Below are positions 12,701 through 27,698 of a DNA stretch of 64,000 bases, piece by piece. The notes beneath the pieces are model-generated. The model searched no databases. It was not told the DNA's origin and saw only the letters and a list, made by a program, of their open reading frames with translations. Every line of letters begins with the position of its first letter. Within the stretch, counting starts at the first letter, position 1. Made by a program: the position numbers and the translations under genes. Where the stretch lies: contig NC_068564.1 in the NCBI RefSeq assembly GCF_022201045.2, positions 2,356,001 to 2,420,000 on the forward strand, in the 5' to 3' direction. The stretch is from Citrus sinensis. Lineage: Eukaryota; Streptophyta; Magnoliopsida; Sapindales; Rutaceae.

Positions 12701-15700
12701 TTATTTTTAGTTAGAATTATTATAATACACGTTTAAAAATGTTTTACGTTCATGTTTTTATATGTATAAGTAAATTTTATCATACATTATGTACATTTTA
12801 GTCATTTGTTTTCTCTCATCGGTTTAATAGTAAAATTTACCAAACTTTCATAATTGCTTTCAAAACTTACAGTACTTTTGAAAATAAAATTTACCAAACA
12901 CTTAACTGACTCTCTTCATAGTTGATTATTTTTACAGCACAGCTAACACCAATTATTTTAAAAGTTACAGCATTCCCAAACTGACCCTTAATACAATTCT
13001 ACGTATATCCTCACCTCATATATATTATAAAAATCCAAAATCATTCTTATTAAATAGAAAATAAAATAATTAAGTTTAAAGAGATTATCATCATCATGAT
13101 CATGATCACGATCGTCATCGTCATCGTCATCATCATTATTATTATTAACAATTATTTTTGAGTCTACAAAATAAAAAAAAAATAATATTATAAAATATGC
13201 ATTTTAGTTATCAATTATTATATAATCAATAAAAAAAATTTTATATAGATGTTTATAAATGAGTAAATAAATTTTATTCAATATTATGTTCAATTCAGTC
13301 ATTTACAATCTTACAATAGTTTAATAATAAAATTTACCAAACACATAAAACTGTCTTTAAAACTCATAACACTTATAGAAACAAATTTTACAGAATGTTT
13401 AAATGATTCTCTTCTTAATTGATAATTTTTATAGTACCACTAATAGCAATTATTTTAAAAACTACAATATTACCAAATCAACCCTTAATCACATCCACTT
13501 TATATGAGCCTGAGTATAGTATTAAAATTTTCTTTTAATACCGTAACAAATTAAATTTTTTTTTTAAAAAATGATTTATTGAAATAAATTTAAGAATAGA
13601 GGAAATGCATGCATTATGTATGGATGCATGCATCATGTATGGTTTCCTTTCTTGACTTTATCAATTACCATGAGTTCATTGTTTCCTTTCTTGACTTGAT
13701 CAATGCATGCATTAATTATGTTTGAATTGATCAAGTTGGGTTTAGTGTTCCATGAAATTGCGTTTGAATCTTTCTTCGAAAGCTCCATCTAAATCGTATA
13801 TTAGTTTTAAATATTTCTCTCAATATTTTACAAGTTAAATATATTCACAATTTCTCATCCTACTCTCGTATTCCAACCACAAATTAAATATTATCTCTTC
13901 AATTCAAACTGAGCTATCAATTGTAACTAATAGAACATTCGCGAATGGCACATGCTATATAAACGGGAAAAAAAAATCATATAAGTAATTATCTTAGGGC
14001 GGTACATTTGGGATTGATTCTAAAAAGTTTAAAAGTGATTTTAAAAAAGTAAAAATTAATTTTTATTTTTTTATAAATCACGTTTTGACAGAATCACTCC
14101 GTTCTACATAAGATTTTTAGAAGGTAAGATGGAGTATCCTTTTAAAATCTAATTTTAAAAATTAGTTTTGTACTTAGGGCCCATTTGAGATTGATTTTGA
14201 GAAACTTCAACGTGATTTTGAAAATCTAAAAGTTAATTTTAGTGTTTGGTTAAAAAAAAAATCAAAATCACTTTTGTAAAAATCAGTTCTTTCTATAGTT
14301 GATTTTGAAAAAAATGGAAGGTGTAGTTTTTATATTCTGATTTTAATACTCAATTTTATCCTTTAATACAATTTCGTAAATATCCTTAAAATTATTACCT
14401 AAACCCAAAATTATCCTTATTCAAATTGGAAACAAAATCAACATTTTAATAAATTTTTGTTAAAATTCATGTATATAAATTTATTTATATCAATTTGTTG
14501 GTCGAATTATTATTAAATTTATTTTACCATATTATAAATTTAATCATAAATTCTTTTAAGACAAAAAAAATTAAAATCAATATATTATAGATTTTATTTT
14601 TGGTTAGAATTATTATAATACACGTTTAAAAATGTTTTACGTTCATGTTTTTATATGTATAAGTAAATTTTATCATACATTATGTACATTTTAGTCATTT
14701 GTTTTCTCTCATCGGTTTAATAGTAAAATTTACCAAACTTTCATAATTGCTTTCAAAACTTACAGTACTTTTGAAAATAAAATTTACCAAACACTTAACT
14801 GATTCTCTTCATAGTTGATTATTTTTACAGCACAGCTAACACCAATTATTTTAAAAGTTACAGCATTCCCAAACTGACCCTTAATACAATTCTACGCATA
14901 TCCTCACCTCATATATATTATAAAAATCCAAAATCATTCTTATTAATTAGAAAATAAAATAATTAAGTTTAAAGAGATTATCATCATCATGATCATGATC
15001 ACGATCGTCATCGTCATCGTCATCATCATTATTATTATTAACAATTATTTTTGAGTCTACAAAATAAAAAAAAATTAATATTATAAAATATGCATTTTAG
15101 TTATCAATTATTATATAATCAATAGAAAAAATTTTATATAGATGTTTATAAATGAGTAAATAAATTTTATTCAATATTATGTTCAATTCAGTCATTTACA
15201 ATCTTACAATAGTTTAATAATAAAATTTACCAAACACATAAAACTGTCTTTAAAACTCATAACACTTATAGAAACAAATTTTACAGAATGTTTAAATGAT
15301 TCTCTTCTTAATTGATAATTTTTATAGTACCACTAATAGCAATTATTTTAAAAACTACAATATTACCAAATCAACCCTTAATCACATCCACTTTATATGA
15401 GCCTGAGTATAGTATTAAAATTTTCTTTTAATACCGTAACAAATTAAATTTTTTTTTTAAAAAAATGATTTATTGAAATAAATTTAAGAATAGAGGAAAT
15501 GCATGCATTATGTATGGATGCATGCATCATGTATGGTTTCCTTTCTTGACTTTATCAATTACCATGAGTTCATTGTTTCCTTTCTTGACTTGATCAATGC
15601 ATGCATTAATTATGTTTGAATTGATCAAGTTGGGTTTAGTGTTCCATGAAATTGCGTTTGAATCTTTCTTCGAAAGCTCCATCTAAATCGTATATTAGTT

Positions 15701-18370
15701 TTAAATATTTCTCTCAATATTTTACAAGTTAAATATATTCACAATTTCTCATCCTACTCTCGTATTCCAACCACAAATTAAATATTATCTCTTCAATTCA
15801 AACTGAGCTATCAATTGTAACTAATAGAACATTCGCGAATGGCACATGCTATATAAACGGGAAAAAAAAATCATATAAGTAATTATCTTAGGGCGGTACA
15901 TTTGGGATTGATTCTAAAAAGTTTAAAAGTGATTTTAAAAAAGTAAAAATTAATTTTTATTTTTTTATAAGTCACTTTTTGACAGAATCACTCCGTTCTA
16001 CACAAGAGTTTTAGAAGGTAAGATGGAGTACCCTTTTAAAATCTAATTTTAAAAATTAGTTTTGTACTTAGGGCCCATTTGAGATTGATTTTGAGAAACT
16101 TCAACGTGATTTTGAAAATCTAAAAGTTAATTTTAGTGTTTGGTTAAAAAAAAAATCAAAATCACTTTTGTAAAAATCAGTTCTTTCTATAGTTGATTTT
16201 GAAAAAAATGGAAGGTGTAGTTTTTCTATTCTGATTTTAATACTCAATTTTATCCTTTAATACAATTTCGTAAATATCCTTAAAATTATTACCTAAACCC
16301 AAAATTATCCTTATTCAAATTGGAAACAAAATCAACATTTTAATAAATTTTTGTTATAATTCATGTATATAAATTTATTAATATCAATTTGTTGGTCGAA
16401 TTATTATTAAATTTATTTTACCATATTATAAATTTAATCATAAATTCTTTTAAGACAAAAAAAATTAAAATCAATATATTATAGATTTTATTTTTAGTTA
16501 GAATTATTATAATACACGTTTAAAAATGTTTTACGTTCATGTTTTTATATGTATAAGTAAATTTTATCATACATTATGTACATTTTAGTCATTTGTTTTC
16601 TCTCATCGGTTTAATAGTAAAATTTACCAAACTTTCATAATTGCTTTCAAAACTTACAGTACTTTTGAAAATAAAATTTACCAAACACTTAACTGACTCT
16701 TTTCATAGTTGATTATTTTTACAGCACAGCTAACACCAATTATTTTAAAAGTTACAGCATTCCCAAACTGACCCTTAATACAATTCTACGTATATCCTCA
16801 CCTCATATATATTATAAAAATCCAAAATCATTCTTATTAAATAGAAAATAAAATAATTAAGTTTAAAGAGATTATCATCATCATGATCATGATCACGATC
16901 GTCATCGTCATCGTCATCATCATTATTATTATTAACAATTATTTTTGAGTCTACAAAATAAAAAAAAAATAATATTATAAAATATGCATTTTAGTTATCA
17001 ATTATTATATAATCAATAAAAAAAATTTTATATAGATGTTTATAAATGAGTAAATAAATTTTATTCAATATTATGTTCAATTCAGTCATTTACAATCTTA
17101 CAATAGTTTAATAATAAAATTTACCAAACACATAAAACTGTCTTTAAAACTCATAACACTTATAGAAACAAATTTTACAGAATGTTTAAATGATTCTCTT
17201 CTTAATTGATAATTTTTATAGTACCACTAATAGCAATTATTTTAAAAACTACAATATTACCAAATCAACCCTTAATCACATCCACTTTATATGAGCCTGA
17301 GTATAGTATTAAAATTTTCTTTTAATACCGTAACAAATTAAGTTTTTTTTTTTAAAATGATTTATTGAAATAAATTTAAGAATAGAGGAAATGCATGCAT
17401 TATGTATGGATGCATGCATCATGTATGGTATCCTTTCTTGACTTTATCAATTACCATGAGTTCATTGTTTCCTTTCTTGACTTGATCAATGCATGCATTA
17501 ATTATGTTTGAATTGATCAAGTTGGGTTTAGTGTTCCATGAAATTGCGTTTGAATCTTTCTTCGAAAGCTCCATCTAAATCGTATATTAGTTTTAAATAT
17601 TTCTCTCAATATTTTACAAGTTAAATATATTCACAATTTCTCATTCTACTCTCGTATTCCAACCACAAATTAAATATTCTCTCTTCAATTCAAACTGAGC
17701 TGTCAATTGTAACTAATAGAACATTCGCAAATGGCACATGCTATATAAACGTGAAAAAAAAATCATATAAGTAATTATCTTAGGGCGGTACATTTGGGAT
17801 TCTTAGGGCGGTACATTTGGGATTGATTCTAAAAAGTTTAAAAGTGATTTTAAAAAACTAAAAATTAGTTTTTATTTTTTAATAAATCACTTTTTGACAG
17901 AATCACTCCGTTCTACATAAGATTTTTAGAAGGTAAGATGGAGTATCCTTTTAAAATCTAATTTGAAAAATTAGTTTTGTACTTAGGGCCCATTTGGATT
18001 GATTTTGAGAAACTTAAACGTGATTTTGAAAATCTAAAAGTTAATTTTAGTGTTTGGTAAAAAAAAATCAAAATCACTTTTGTCAAAATCTGTTCCGTCT
18101 ATAGTGGATTTTGAAAAGAATGGAAGGAGTAGTTTTTATATTCTGATTTTAATACTCAATTTTATCATTTAATACAATTTCATAAATATCCTTAAAATTA
18201 TTACCTAAACCCAAAATTATCCTTATTTAAATTGGAAACAAAATCAAAATTTTTATAAATTTATTAATATCAATTTGTTTCCAAGTGAAATTAAAATCAA
18301 TATTTTAATCAATGTATATAAAATTATTACCATGAGTTCATTGTTTCCAAGTTGAGCTGATCTTCAACCA

Positions 18371-18384
18371 CCCCCCCCCCCCCC
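18371..18384. repeat. Poly-C tract
   Basis: A run of 14 C just past the right edge of the tandem array, in otherwise AT-rich DNA. Length is likely to vary between alleles or assemblies. Confidence 0.8.
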
Positions 18385-18385
18385 A

Positions 18386-19495
18386 CCCAACCACATGAAC
18401 TTCTCTGTAATTAAGGAAGCAAAATTGTGTTGTGCCGCTGACCGGAAAAAGCAAAAAATTAAAATGAAAATTAAAAAAAAAATTGATGTGCTTATTATTT
18501 TTTGCGCTCATAATCATAACAGTAACACTATTCGCGAATCATTTGCCGCCACATATGCAAGCAGTCCCCACTTCTGATAATTTATTTATTCAAAAAAGGT
18601 TTGCGCGTCACGCATGACAGCAACAGTTTCGGATGAAGAAAACGACACGTGTAAGCAGTCCACCGGCTAAAAGTGCAACTCTCGAGGCTTAACCGAATAG
18701 TTTCTGATCACATTATCATCGCCTGCCCCAATCTTCTACTACGCTTCCTACCTTACACCTCCTGACCTCCCTCAAACATGCATCTTAGAGCTGTACTCTT
18801 CACATTGATAATTCTACAAAACAATTATAAATTAACATATTTGTTTTAAAATAATTTGATTAAAAATTCACCCATTTAGTTGGGAAAGCAAGAAAGTTAC
18901 TTAGGCCAGCAAGATCTTTTTATAATGTTAAACAATTAGAAGCTTATTTTGCCATAATAAAAATTTAAGGAGATTGAATAGAATCTTTTAATTTCTTTTA
19001 TAACACATTTATTATTATTACCACTAAAATATTTGAGCGTAAAAGTTACCGATACATTGACTATTAAATTGTATAAAATCAATTCCATGGATGATAATTT
19101 AGCATACTTGAGGATCTATTTCTCACTGAAGCCACGAATTATAATTTGGCAATTTTCCTAGAGTCGAACGTACAAAGATAAGAAGCACAAAACTTTCCTC
19201 CTTATAGTGAGCAAGGCAGCAGCAAATAGAAAAAGAAAAACAAAAGTAGCAGCCAATATAGACTAACCACGTGGTAAACCGACCCCTACTCTGGCCTACA
19301 CCGAAAAGATAGTAACCAAAAGATTAGCCAACGCGGACAGACTCAGAGACCCCCCACTTATGTAATAAGACGTGCTCGCCTTTGCCAAATCCTCACAGCT
19401 CCTAAAATTCTCTTCTTTAACATATATCGGTGCTCTCATCTCTTTTATCGATCAAACAAACGCCGAAAATTTAAAAAAAAAAAAAATCAAATCAA
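18386..19495. other. AAE3 upstream region
   Basis: Intergenic DNA and probable promoter and 5' UTR of the AAE3-like gene. It holds a G-box-like CCACGTGG at about 19267-19274 and another ACACGTG near 18645. No convincing TATA box was found close to the ATG, and no other gene is seen. Confidence 0.4.
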
Positions 19496-22320
19496 ATGGA
19501 GGGCGTTACGTTGATTGGATTGCTGAATCAGGTGATCGATCAATTTTCTTCGAAGAGAGCTCTGTCAGTTTCGGGGAAATTTGATTTAACGTACTCAAGG
19601 ATTCATGAACTCGTCGAACGTGCCGCGTCGAGGCTTGTTGCGGCCGGAATTAACGCCGGCGACGTCGTTGCACTCACCTTCCCAAACACCGTCGAGGTTT
19701 GAGTTTTTTAATTTTATTTTATTTATATTCATAATTTCATTGTATTTGTTCAATTTAATTATTCAAAGTTCTTCAAACCGTCAAGCGCATGTTACGTGTC
19801 GGTCCTATCTATTACAATATTTAAAAATAAATAAATAAATAAATACATAAAGAATTTATTAAATGTTTACGTTATTCATATTAGTAATTATTTTATGTCG
19901 AACCTAATTTAACAATCGGGCGTTTTCTGTCCTTTCTTCTGGAATCGAGTTGGGTACTTATTTGTTTTTTGAGAAGAGAGTTGGGTACTTATTTGATACA
20001 AATGTATTATGTTTGTCCTAGTCTGAGAAATCGTAAAATTACAAGGCACATTGTTATTATTTGAAGAAAAATGACGTAATTTATTTTCTTATGACAATTG
20101 CAGTTTGTAATTATGTTCTTGGCCGTAATTCGAGCACGAGCCACAGCTGCGCCGCTCAACGCCGCTTACACGCCAGATGAGTTTGAGTTCTATCTATCGG
20201 ACTCGGAGTCTAAGCTCTTGTTGACCCCAGCTGAAGGAAACGCGGCGGCTCAAGCCGCGGCTTCAAAGCTCAACATCTCACACGCCACGGCTACTCTCCT
20301 AGACGCCGACTCGGAACTCACTCTTTCCCTCGCTCACTCCGAGTCAGACACCAACGCGATCAGCAAACTCACCAACGACCCGTCTGACGTGGCGCTCTTT
20401 TTGCACACTTCGGGCACCACGAGCCGTCCTAAAGGCGTGCCGCTGACTCAGAATAATTTGGCTGCTTCTGTTAGCAACATCAAATCGGTTTATAAACTCA
20501 CCGAGTCGGACTCGACCGTTATAGTCCTCCCCCTATTTCACGTCCACGGCATGTTAGCCGGCTTGCTGAGCTCTTTTGCAGCGGGAGCCGCTGTCACTCT
20601 TCCAGCCGCTGGCAGATTCTCGGCTTCAACATTTTGGCAGGACATGATTAAATACAACGCAACGTGGTACACCGCGGTCCCCACCATCCACCAAATCGTC
20701 CTTGACCGCCACGTGGCAAAACCGGAACCAGTTTACCCAAAGCTCCGTTTTATTCGGAGCTGCAGTGCCTCGTTGGCGCCGGTTATATTGTCTCGGCTCG
20801 AGGAGGCATTTGGCGCGCCAGTATTAGAAGCTTATGCAATGACTGAGGCAACCCATTTAATGTCATCCAATCCGCTACCCGAAGATGGCCCGCACAAGCC
20901 CGGATCCGTGGGTCGACCCGTGGGTCAAGAAATTGCGATTTTGGATGAAATTGGTGTGCCACAGGAGGGAGGAGCTAAGGGTGAGGTGTGTATTAGGGGA
21001 CCAAATGTGACTAAGGGTTACAAAAACAACCCGGAGGCCAATAAATCCGCTTTCCTATTCGGGTGGTTCCATACCGGAGATATTGGGTATTTTGATTCGG
21101 ATGGGTATTTGCATCTCGTGGGTCGGATCAAGGAGCTTATTAACCGTGGAGGTAATTTACATGAATCCATTTCTTTATTTTTGGCGAAATTTATCTAAAT
21201 TTTGTCCTGAATTTTCTACTTTATGGCTTTGACTATCGAATGCAGTTTAGCCTTATTATAGTTGATCATGTGAAAAGCTCAGTTGTGATCCCAGAAATTC
21301 ATTGCCATCTTGGTTAAGCTTAGGAGTCTAATTTGGTGAATAGTCAATTTAAGTTTTAATTGAATGTTTTAGTATTGTTATAATTGCACTCACCTGCCGA
21401 TATGTTATTTCTATTTTTATTTTCTAATTTCATTAAAGTTACCTATGTAGAAACAGCTGATGCCCAATTGAAAATTATGAAAAAAATTTGACCTTTTGTT
21501 TACATTCAATATCAGGTGAGAAAATATCACCAATTGAAGTGGATGCAGTTCTCCTGTCTCATCCCGACATTGCTCAAGCTGTAGCTTTTGGAGTCCCCGA
21601 TGACAAATATGGTGAAGAGGTAAAGCTTCTTAAAACTAAAAATTTGACCTACTCTTTTGTTTTGACAAATGTCTTCTTATATCATCAATGTTGATGACCC
21701 CACGCCAGCACAAGTAATGTTGAAGTGGAGCCACACACGTTGCTTGCACAAACATATAGATAAAATGGTGACAAAATATTTGAAGCCCCACTTTCATACA
21801 TCATACATTCATACATTCGCCTGAAAGCAACCACAGTTCTAGAAAGTTAGTGGTTTTAAGGATCCGTGTGATTTTGTATTGTTATGAGGCAAGAAAGCTT
21901 TTTCGGTGTGCGGTGGTTCACCAAAAATATATATTCTGGCAGAAACTTTAGATTATGTCGAAGAATATTTTGAGGGTATATTCGAGCAAAGAATTTGTGA
22001 GGTCACTAAAAAAATAAAAATAAAAACCTTGTAGATTTATTCATTTAATTTAACGTATTCCTGATTATGTTTTGTTTCGGATGGCTGCCTGTCACCAACA
22101 GATAAACTGTGCTATAATTCCTAGAGAAGGATCAAACATTGATGAGGAAGAGGTGCTGAGGTTTTGCAAGAAAAATGTTGCTGCTTTTAAGGTTCCGAAA
22201 AGAGTTTTCATCACCAATGAACTCCCGAAGACAGCCAGTGGGAAGATTCAACGGCGAATTGTATCCGAGCACTTCCTCGCTCAGGTATCAGCAGCCAAGG
22301 TTCCCAAATTTGGAGCTTAA
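19496..22320 (+). CDS. AAE3: Oxalate-CoA ligase (acyl-activating enzyme 3)
   Basis: Four exons, 19496-19696, 20104-21151, 21516-21619 and 22102-22320, give a 523-residue ANL-superfamily enzyme. AAE3 proteins convert oxalate, ATP and CoA to oxalyl-CoA, the first step of a CoA-dependent oxalate breakdown route. The AMP-binding signature LHTSGTTSRPKGVPL is at about residues 167-181. The A8 hinge region HTGDIGYFDSDGYLHLVGR precedes KELINRGGEKISP. PKTASGKIQRR carries the catalytic Lys near residue 499. The compact C-terminus ending AKVPKFGA is the feature that points to AAE3 and away from 4-coumarate-CoA ligase. There is no clear peroxisomal targeting signal, consistent with a cytosolic enzyme. 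All splice sites are GT-AG and exon phases close without gaps. Exon 2 is notably GC-rich compared with its surroundings. Confidence 0.93.
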
Positions 22321-23020
22321 GCAGATATATGCCAGAAAGGGAGAAATTTTGCTTTACTCTTTGGCAGACACGCTTGGGAAATTTGATGTGATTTCTGTTC
22401 TTGTTCACTGTGTAATCATCACATTCAGAGAATAATTCATTCATTATTTAAATGAAGGTGAAATTCGTCTCAGCATTTTTAATTTTTTATCATGCAATGG
22501 AAAGGCCTACATTGCTTTTGGAATATTTATCCCATTATCATTACTTTGTAAATTGAAAGGACAAAACTAAGAACCATTGGAATTAAACGTCGGCATCTAC
22601 AATTGAACCAGTCATATTGCAACCAAAACCCAAAGTGCCACTACAATAACACGAACAAAAAGAGACTTGTATCCTTTTATCCGAGCTTCTTCTAAATAAA
22701 ATTTAATTTATTCAATATCAATCATAAATTTTTAATGTAAAATACACGACATAAGATCCAATCATTGTTTGCTATTTATATGCTTTAAGCCTTTAAGATC
22801 CAATCATTATAATTTGCATACATACATGACAAACAATAAATGCTCTAAAAATACCACCAGAGATCTTCTCCTAATCCTAATAAAAACCTGTAGCACCATA
22901 AAATACTAGAAAAAACTGGTATATTGCTAAGCTGCATAATGTGGTGCCCAATAACACAAAAGAGACAGCTACACTACACCTCAGTTATAGAATTAGCCAT
23001 CCAAGAGGATTAAGGCCAAA
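22321..23020. other. 3' flanks of AAE3 and beta-tubulin (convergent)
   Basis: The two genes converge here. The stretch should hold the AAE3 3' UTR and nearby spacer. No further gene, RNA or repeat is recognised. Confidence 0.5.
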
Positions 23021-23127
23021 GGGGGCGTTTGAGGCAGCTGCCCTTCACCCTATATTCTAGGGAATATTTCCCTAGAATATAGCACGGGGAGCAGCTGCGC
23101 GGTGGCAGCACAGCAGCCCCAAACGCA
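23021..23127. mobile_element. Short palindromic MITE-like element
   Basis: Outer arms GGCGTTTGAGGCAGCTGC and (reverse complement of the right end) GTGCGTTTGGGGCTGCTG pair imperfectly. The centre, 23050-23082, is a near-perfect 33-bp inverted repeat built on CTATATTCTAGGGA. The GC-rich arms differ sharply from the AT-rich surroundings. No target duplication was established. It lies in the 3' flank of the beta-tubulin gene. Confidence 0.6.
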
Positions 23128-23558
23128 CTAAAAATCCTGTTAAATAAACCTCCATCAACTAAAACACCAAGGAGATTATCATGGGAACCCAGCAACAAGA
23201 AATATTCCATGGAAATTACTCTGAGACATTGCACAAATAGCACACAAAAAGATGATGTAGAAGAAAAAAGCACAAGCATATAGAAGCAGAATATCATCTA
23301 ATTGTAAATCCCACTTCACCAGCCAGTCACTAACTATGGTAAACAAGATTATAATTGATACTCTCTAAACTACAACACCATTACCAAACAGAAAAAACAC
23401 AGGCCAAGAAGGCAGCAACATCCCCATAATCTAACACCCAAACAAGGTGTTCAGGTTAAAAGGGTTAAAAAAGGAGAAAAAAAAAAAAAAAACATAAACT
23501 CCACAACTTAAATTGCAACAAACTGAACGGCAATACACAGATCATATATCAAACATTA

Positions 23559-25852
<2,294 letters not shown>

Positions 25853-25977
25853 CTTGTCGAGCGAGTGAGAGCGAAGTCGAGAGTTTTGCAATTTGGTTTG
25901 TTTGTTTTTTTGTTTGAGAGTGAAGTAAGCAATAGAAGAGAGATGACTTCTGCAGAGAGAGGAGAGAGGGGAGAGGG

Positions 25978-25988
25978 GGTATTTATGG
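25978..25988 (-). promoter_or_regulatory. Possible TATA box for beta-tubulin
   Basis: Read on the minus strand, CCATAAATACC lies about 130 bp upstream of the beta-tubulin ATG, followed by a CT-rich stretch typical of plant 5' leaders. Motif match only. Confidence 0.4.
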
Positions 25989-26250
25989 TGGGGAGATGAC
26001 GGAGTGAGGTTTGCCGTTAGTTTTGGAGTGGGTTGACGGAGATGGTGACCGGGACGTTATGTTTAAGTGGGAATTTTGAATTTTGAAATTTTCGGAATAG
26101 GAGAAATGGAAAATATTTTGGTGTGGTTTTAGGGGGGTTCACGCGCTCTGAAATGGGGAGTGGGGTGAACGCGATCGTAGCATGTGGGGAAAGGAAGGAA
26201 AGGAGAGTGGATGGGGCTTTATCTCTCTGTACTTGCACATGACGCAGCAA

Positions 26251-27361
26251 AAGCGGGCACGTGATTTATCATGTGACCAACACTTTGAATAAATTCTCAA
26301 TTTCTCATAAAGAAGCAAGTTTATTATTCTTCTTTGAAAAATAAAATTATTTCCGTGAAATAAAAAAATAACAACGAATTTCTGTTCTCAACAAAATAAA
26401 AAGTTACATTATTACTCAGATATTATTAGAATGGGGTATTTTAATTAAGGAGTATTTTATAATTTAAATTTTATCAATTTAACGAACAATGATTCAAATT
26501 TTAAAGAGTCGCTGAATTAAAAATATTATACGTCGTCATTTTATTTTATTATTAGAATATTATAAAGAATAAATGGACAGTTGAGAATTAATGTTATTAT
26601 TTTTTGTGCCTAAATTCATGTTGTAATATTATAATCCTTTGATCCGTTAGGTCCATTTAGTATAGATGTTTTTTTTTTTAACCATATTTTATATGATAAA
26701 GATATCATATTTTTAAAAAAAATGTAGGACAACGCATGTATTATTAACAAAAGAAAAATGATAACAAATAAAATGAAAATAAATGCACATTAATAAAATA
26801 AGAGTTTTTATATTTAAATTTAACTCTTGTGGTTACCATTTACTTCAACTCATAAAATATCTTAGAATGGTATATAAATTATGCGATTTGAATTCTGTTT
26901 ACATAAAGATGATAAACATTTGGTTTTTACCTATAATGCATGAATGATTGACCCCAAAAAAAATCATTGAATAGAAACAAAATCTTTTTAATTATTTGTG
27001 GGATTACTATTTAGTAATGATTAAATTATTCTAAGATACAGTATAAATCATAATTATATATAAAAAATAATAAATAATAAAAATATATATTATAATTTTA
27101 ATTATATAACCATGAATACGTGTTCTACTTTAAAACGCTTTCAACGTAACGGACCCTTACTATTTTTTAAATAATGAATTGATTGCATCATTTTCTTTAG
27201 ACATAATACAAAAGATACATTTAGTTTGTGAAAAATAATAATAATAATATAATAATCAAAAGTTTATGATACCTTTGACAAAGACATGTAAATAGCAGCT
27301 TTATGGAGGAAAACACCATGCCAAACGTGTCCTTTACTCGAGCTAGAATTGGCTAAGCGAA
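26251..27361. other. Intergenic, AT-rich, nothing recognised
   Basis: Very AT-rich spacer upstream of beta-tubulin. No open frame with family resemblance, no inverted-repeat element and no RNA gene was recognised. Confidence 0.55.
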
Positions 27362-27583
27362 ATGGCTGTGGGCCTGACGGGAAGTGGCCCACTGTATTCA
27401 GAAATTAGAAGAAAGCAAGGGCTTGCTTCAATGGACAAAAAAAACAGAAGCAAAGTTGTCATCAATTCTGACGTGAATCAAGTGAGAGCAGACGTATCCA
27501 TCGCCGTAGATGCCTTCATCACAAAGCTAAGAATGTCACCCTTCGTAAATGTTTCTAATGATGGCTTCATCTCCACAACTTGA
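27362..27583 (+). CDS. Possible small ORF, unknown function
   Basis: A 73-codon open frame starts at an ATG and has a balanced composition unlike the AT-rich noise around it. It has a basic middle (RRKQ, DKKNRSK) and a predicted amphipathic stretch, VRADVSIAVDAFITKLRM. I do not recognise the family. The last part faintly resembles the short C-terminal helix of plant DUF761 proteins, but the match is too weak to use. It could be a fragment of a decayed gene or chance. Confidence 0.25.
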   Translation: MAVGLTGSGPLYSEIRRKQGLASMDKKNRSKVVINSDVNQVRADVSIAVDAFITKLRMSPFVNVSNDGFISTT

Positions 27584-27663
27584 CTACTTGAGACCATCAT
27601 TACCGCAAAAATTACTTAATTTTATGATTAAATTTGTATCTAGTTGAATTACTGTTGAATACT

Positions 27664-27667
<4 letters not shown>

Positions 27668-27694
<27 letters not shown>
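27668..27694. repeat. (CT)n microsatellite
   Basis: About 13 CT repeats in an otherwise unannotated intergenic stretch. Confidence 0.9.

Positions 27695-27698
<4 letters not shown>

Larger units (their letters stand above)
8033..18350. repeat. Tandem array of ~1.89-kb units (five full, one partial)
   Basis: Units begin, by the landmark GTTTGAATTGAT, at 8041, 9932, 11827, 13720, 15614 and 17506, giving periods of 1891, 1895, 1893, 1894 and 1892 bp. The motif GGCGGTACATTTGGGATT recurs at 8331, 10210, 12105, 13998, 15892 and 17784. Units 2-5 differ mostly by single bases and homopolymer lengths; units 1 and 6 are more divergent. Unit 6 lacks most of its second half and fades out by about 18,350. 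No open frame of note occurs. Each unit contains a short CAT/CGT trinucleotide tract and CATGCATG-rich sequence near its end. The unit is far longer than a typical plant satellite monomer. Confidence 0.95.
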
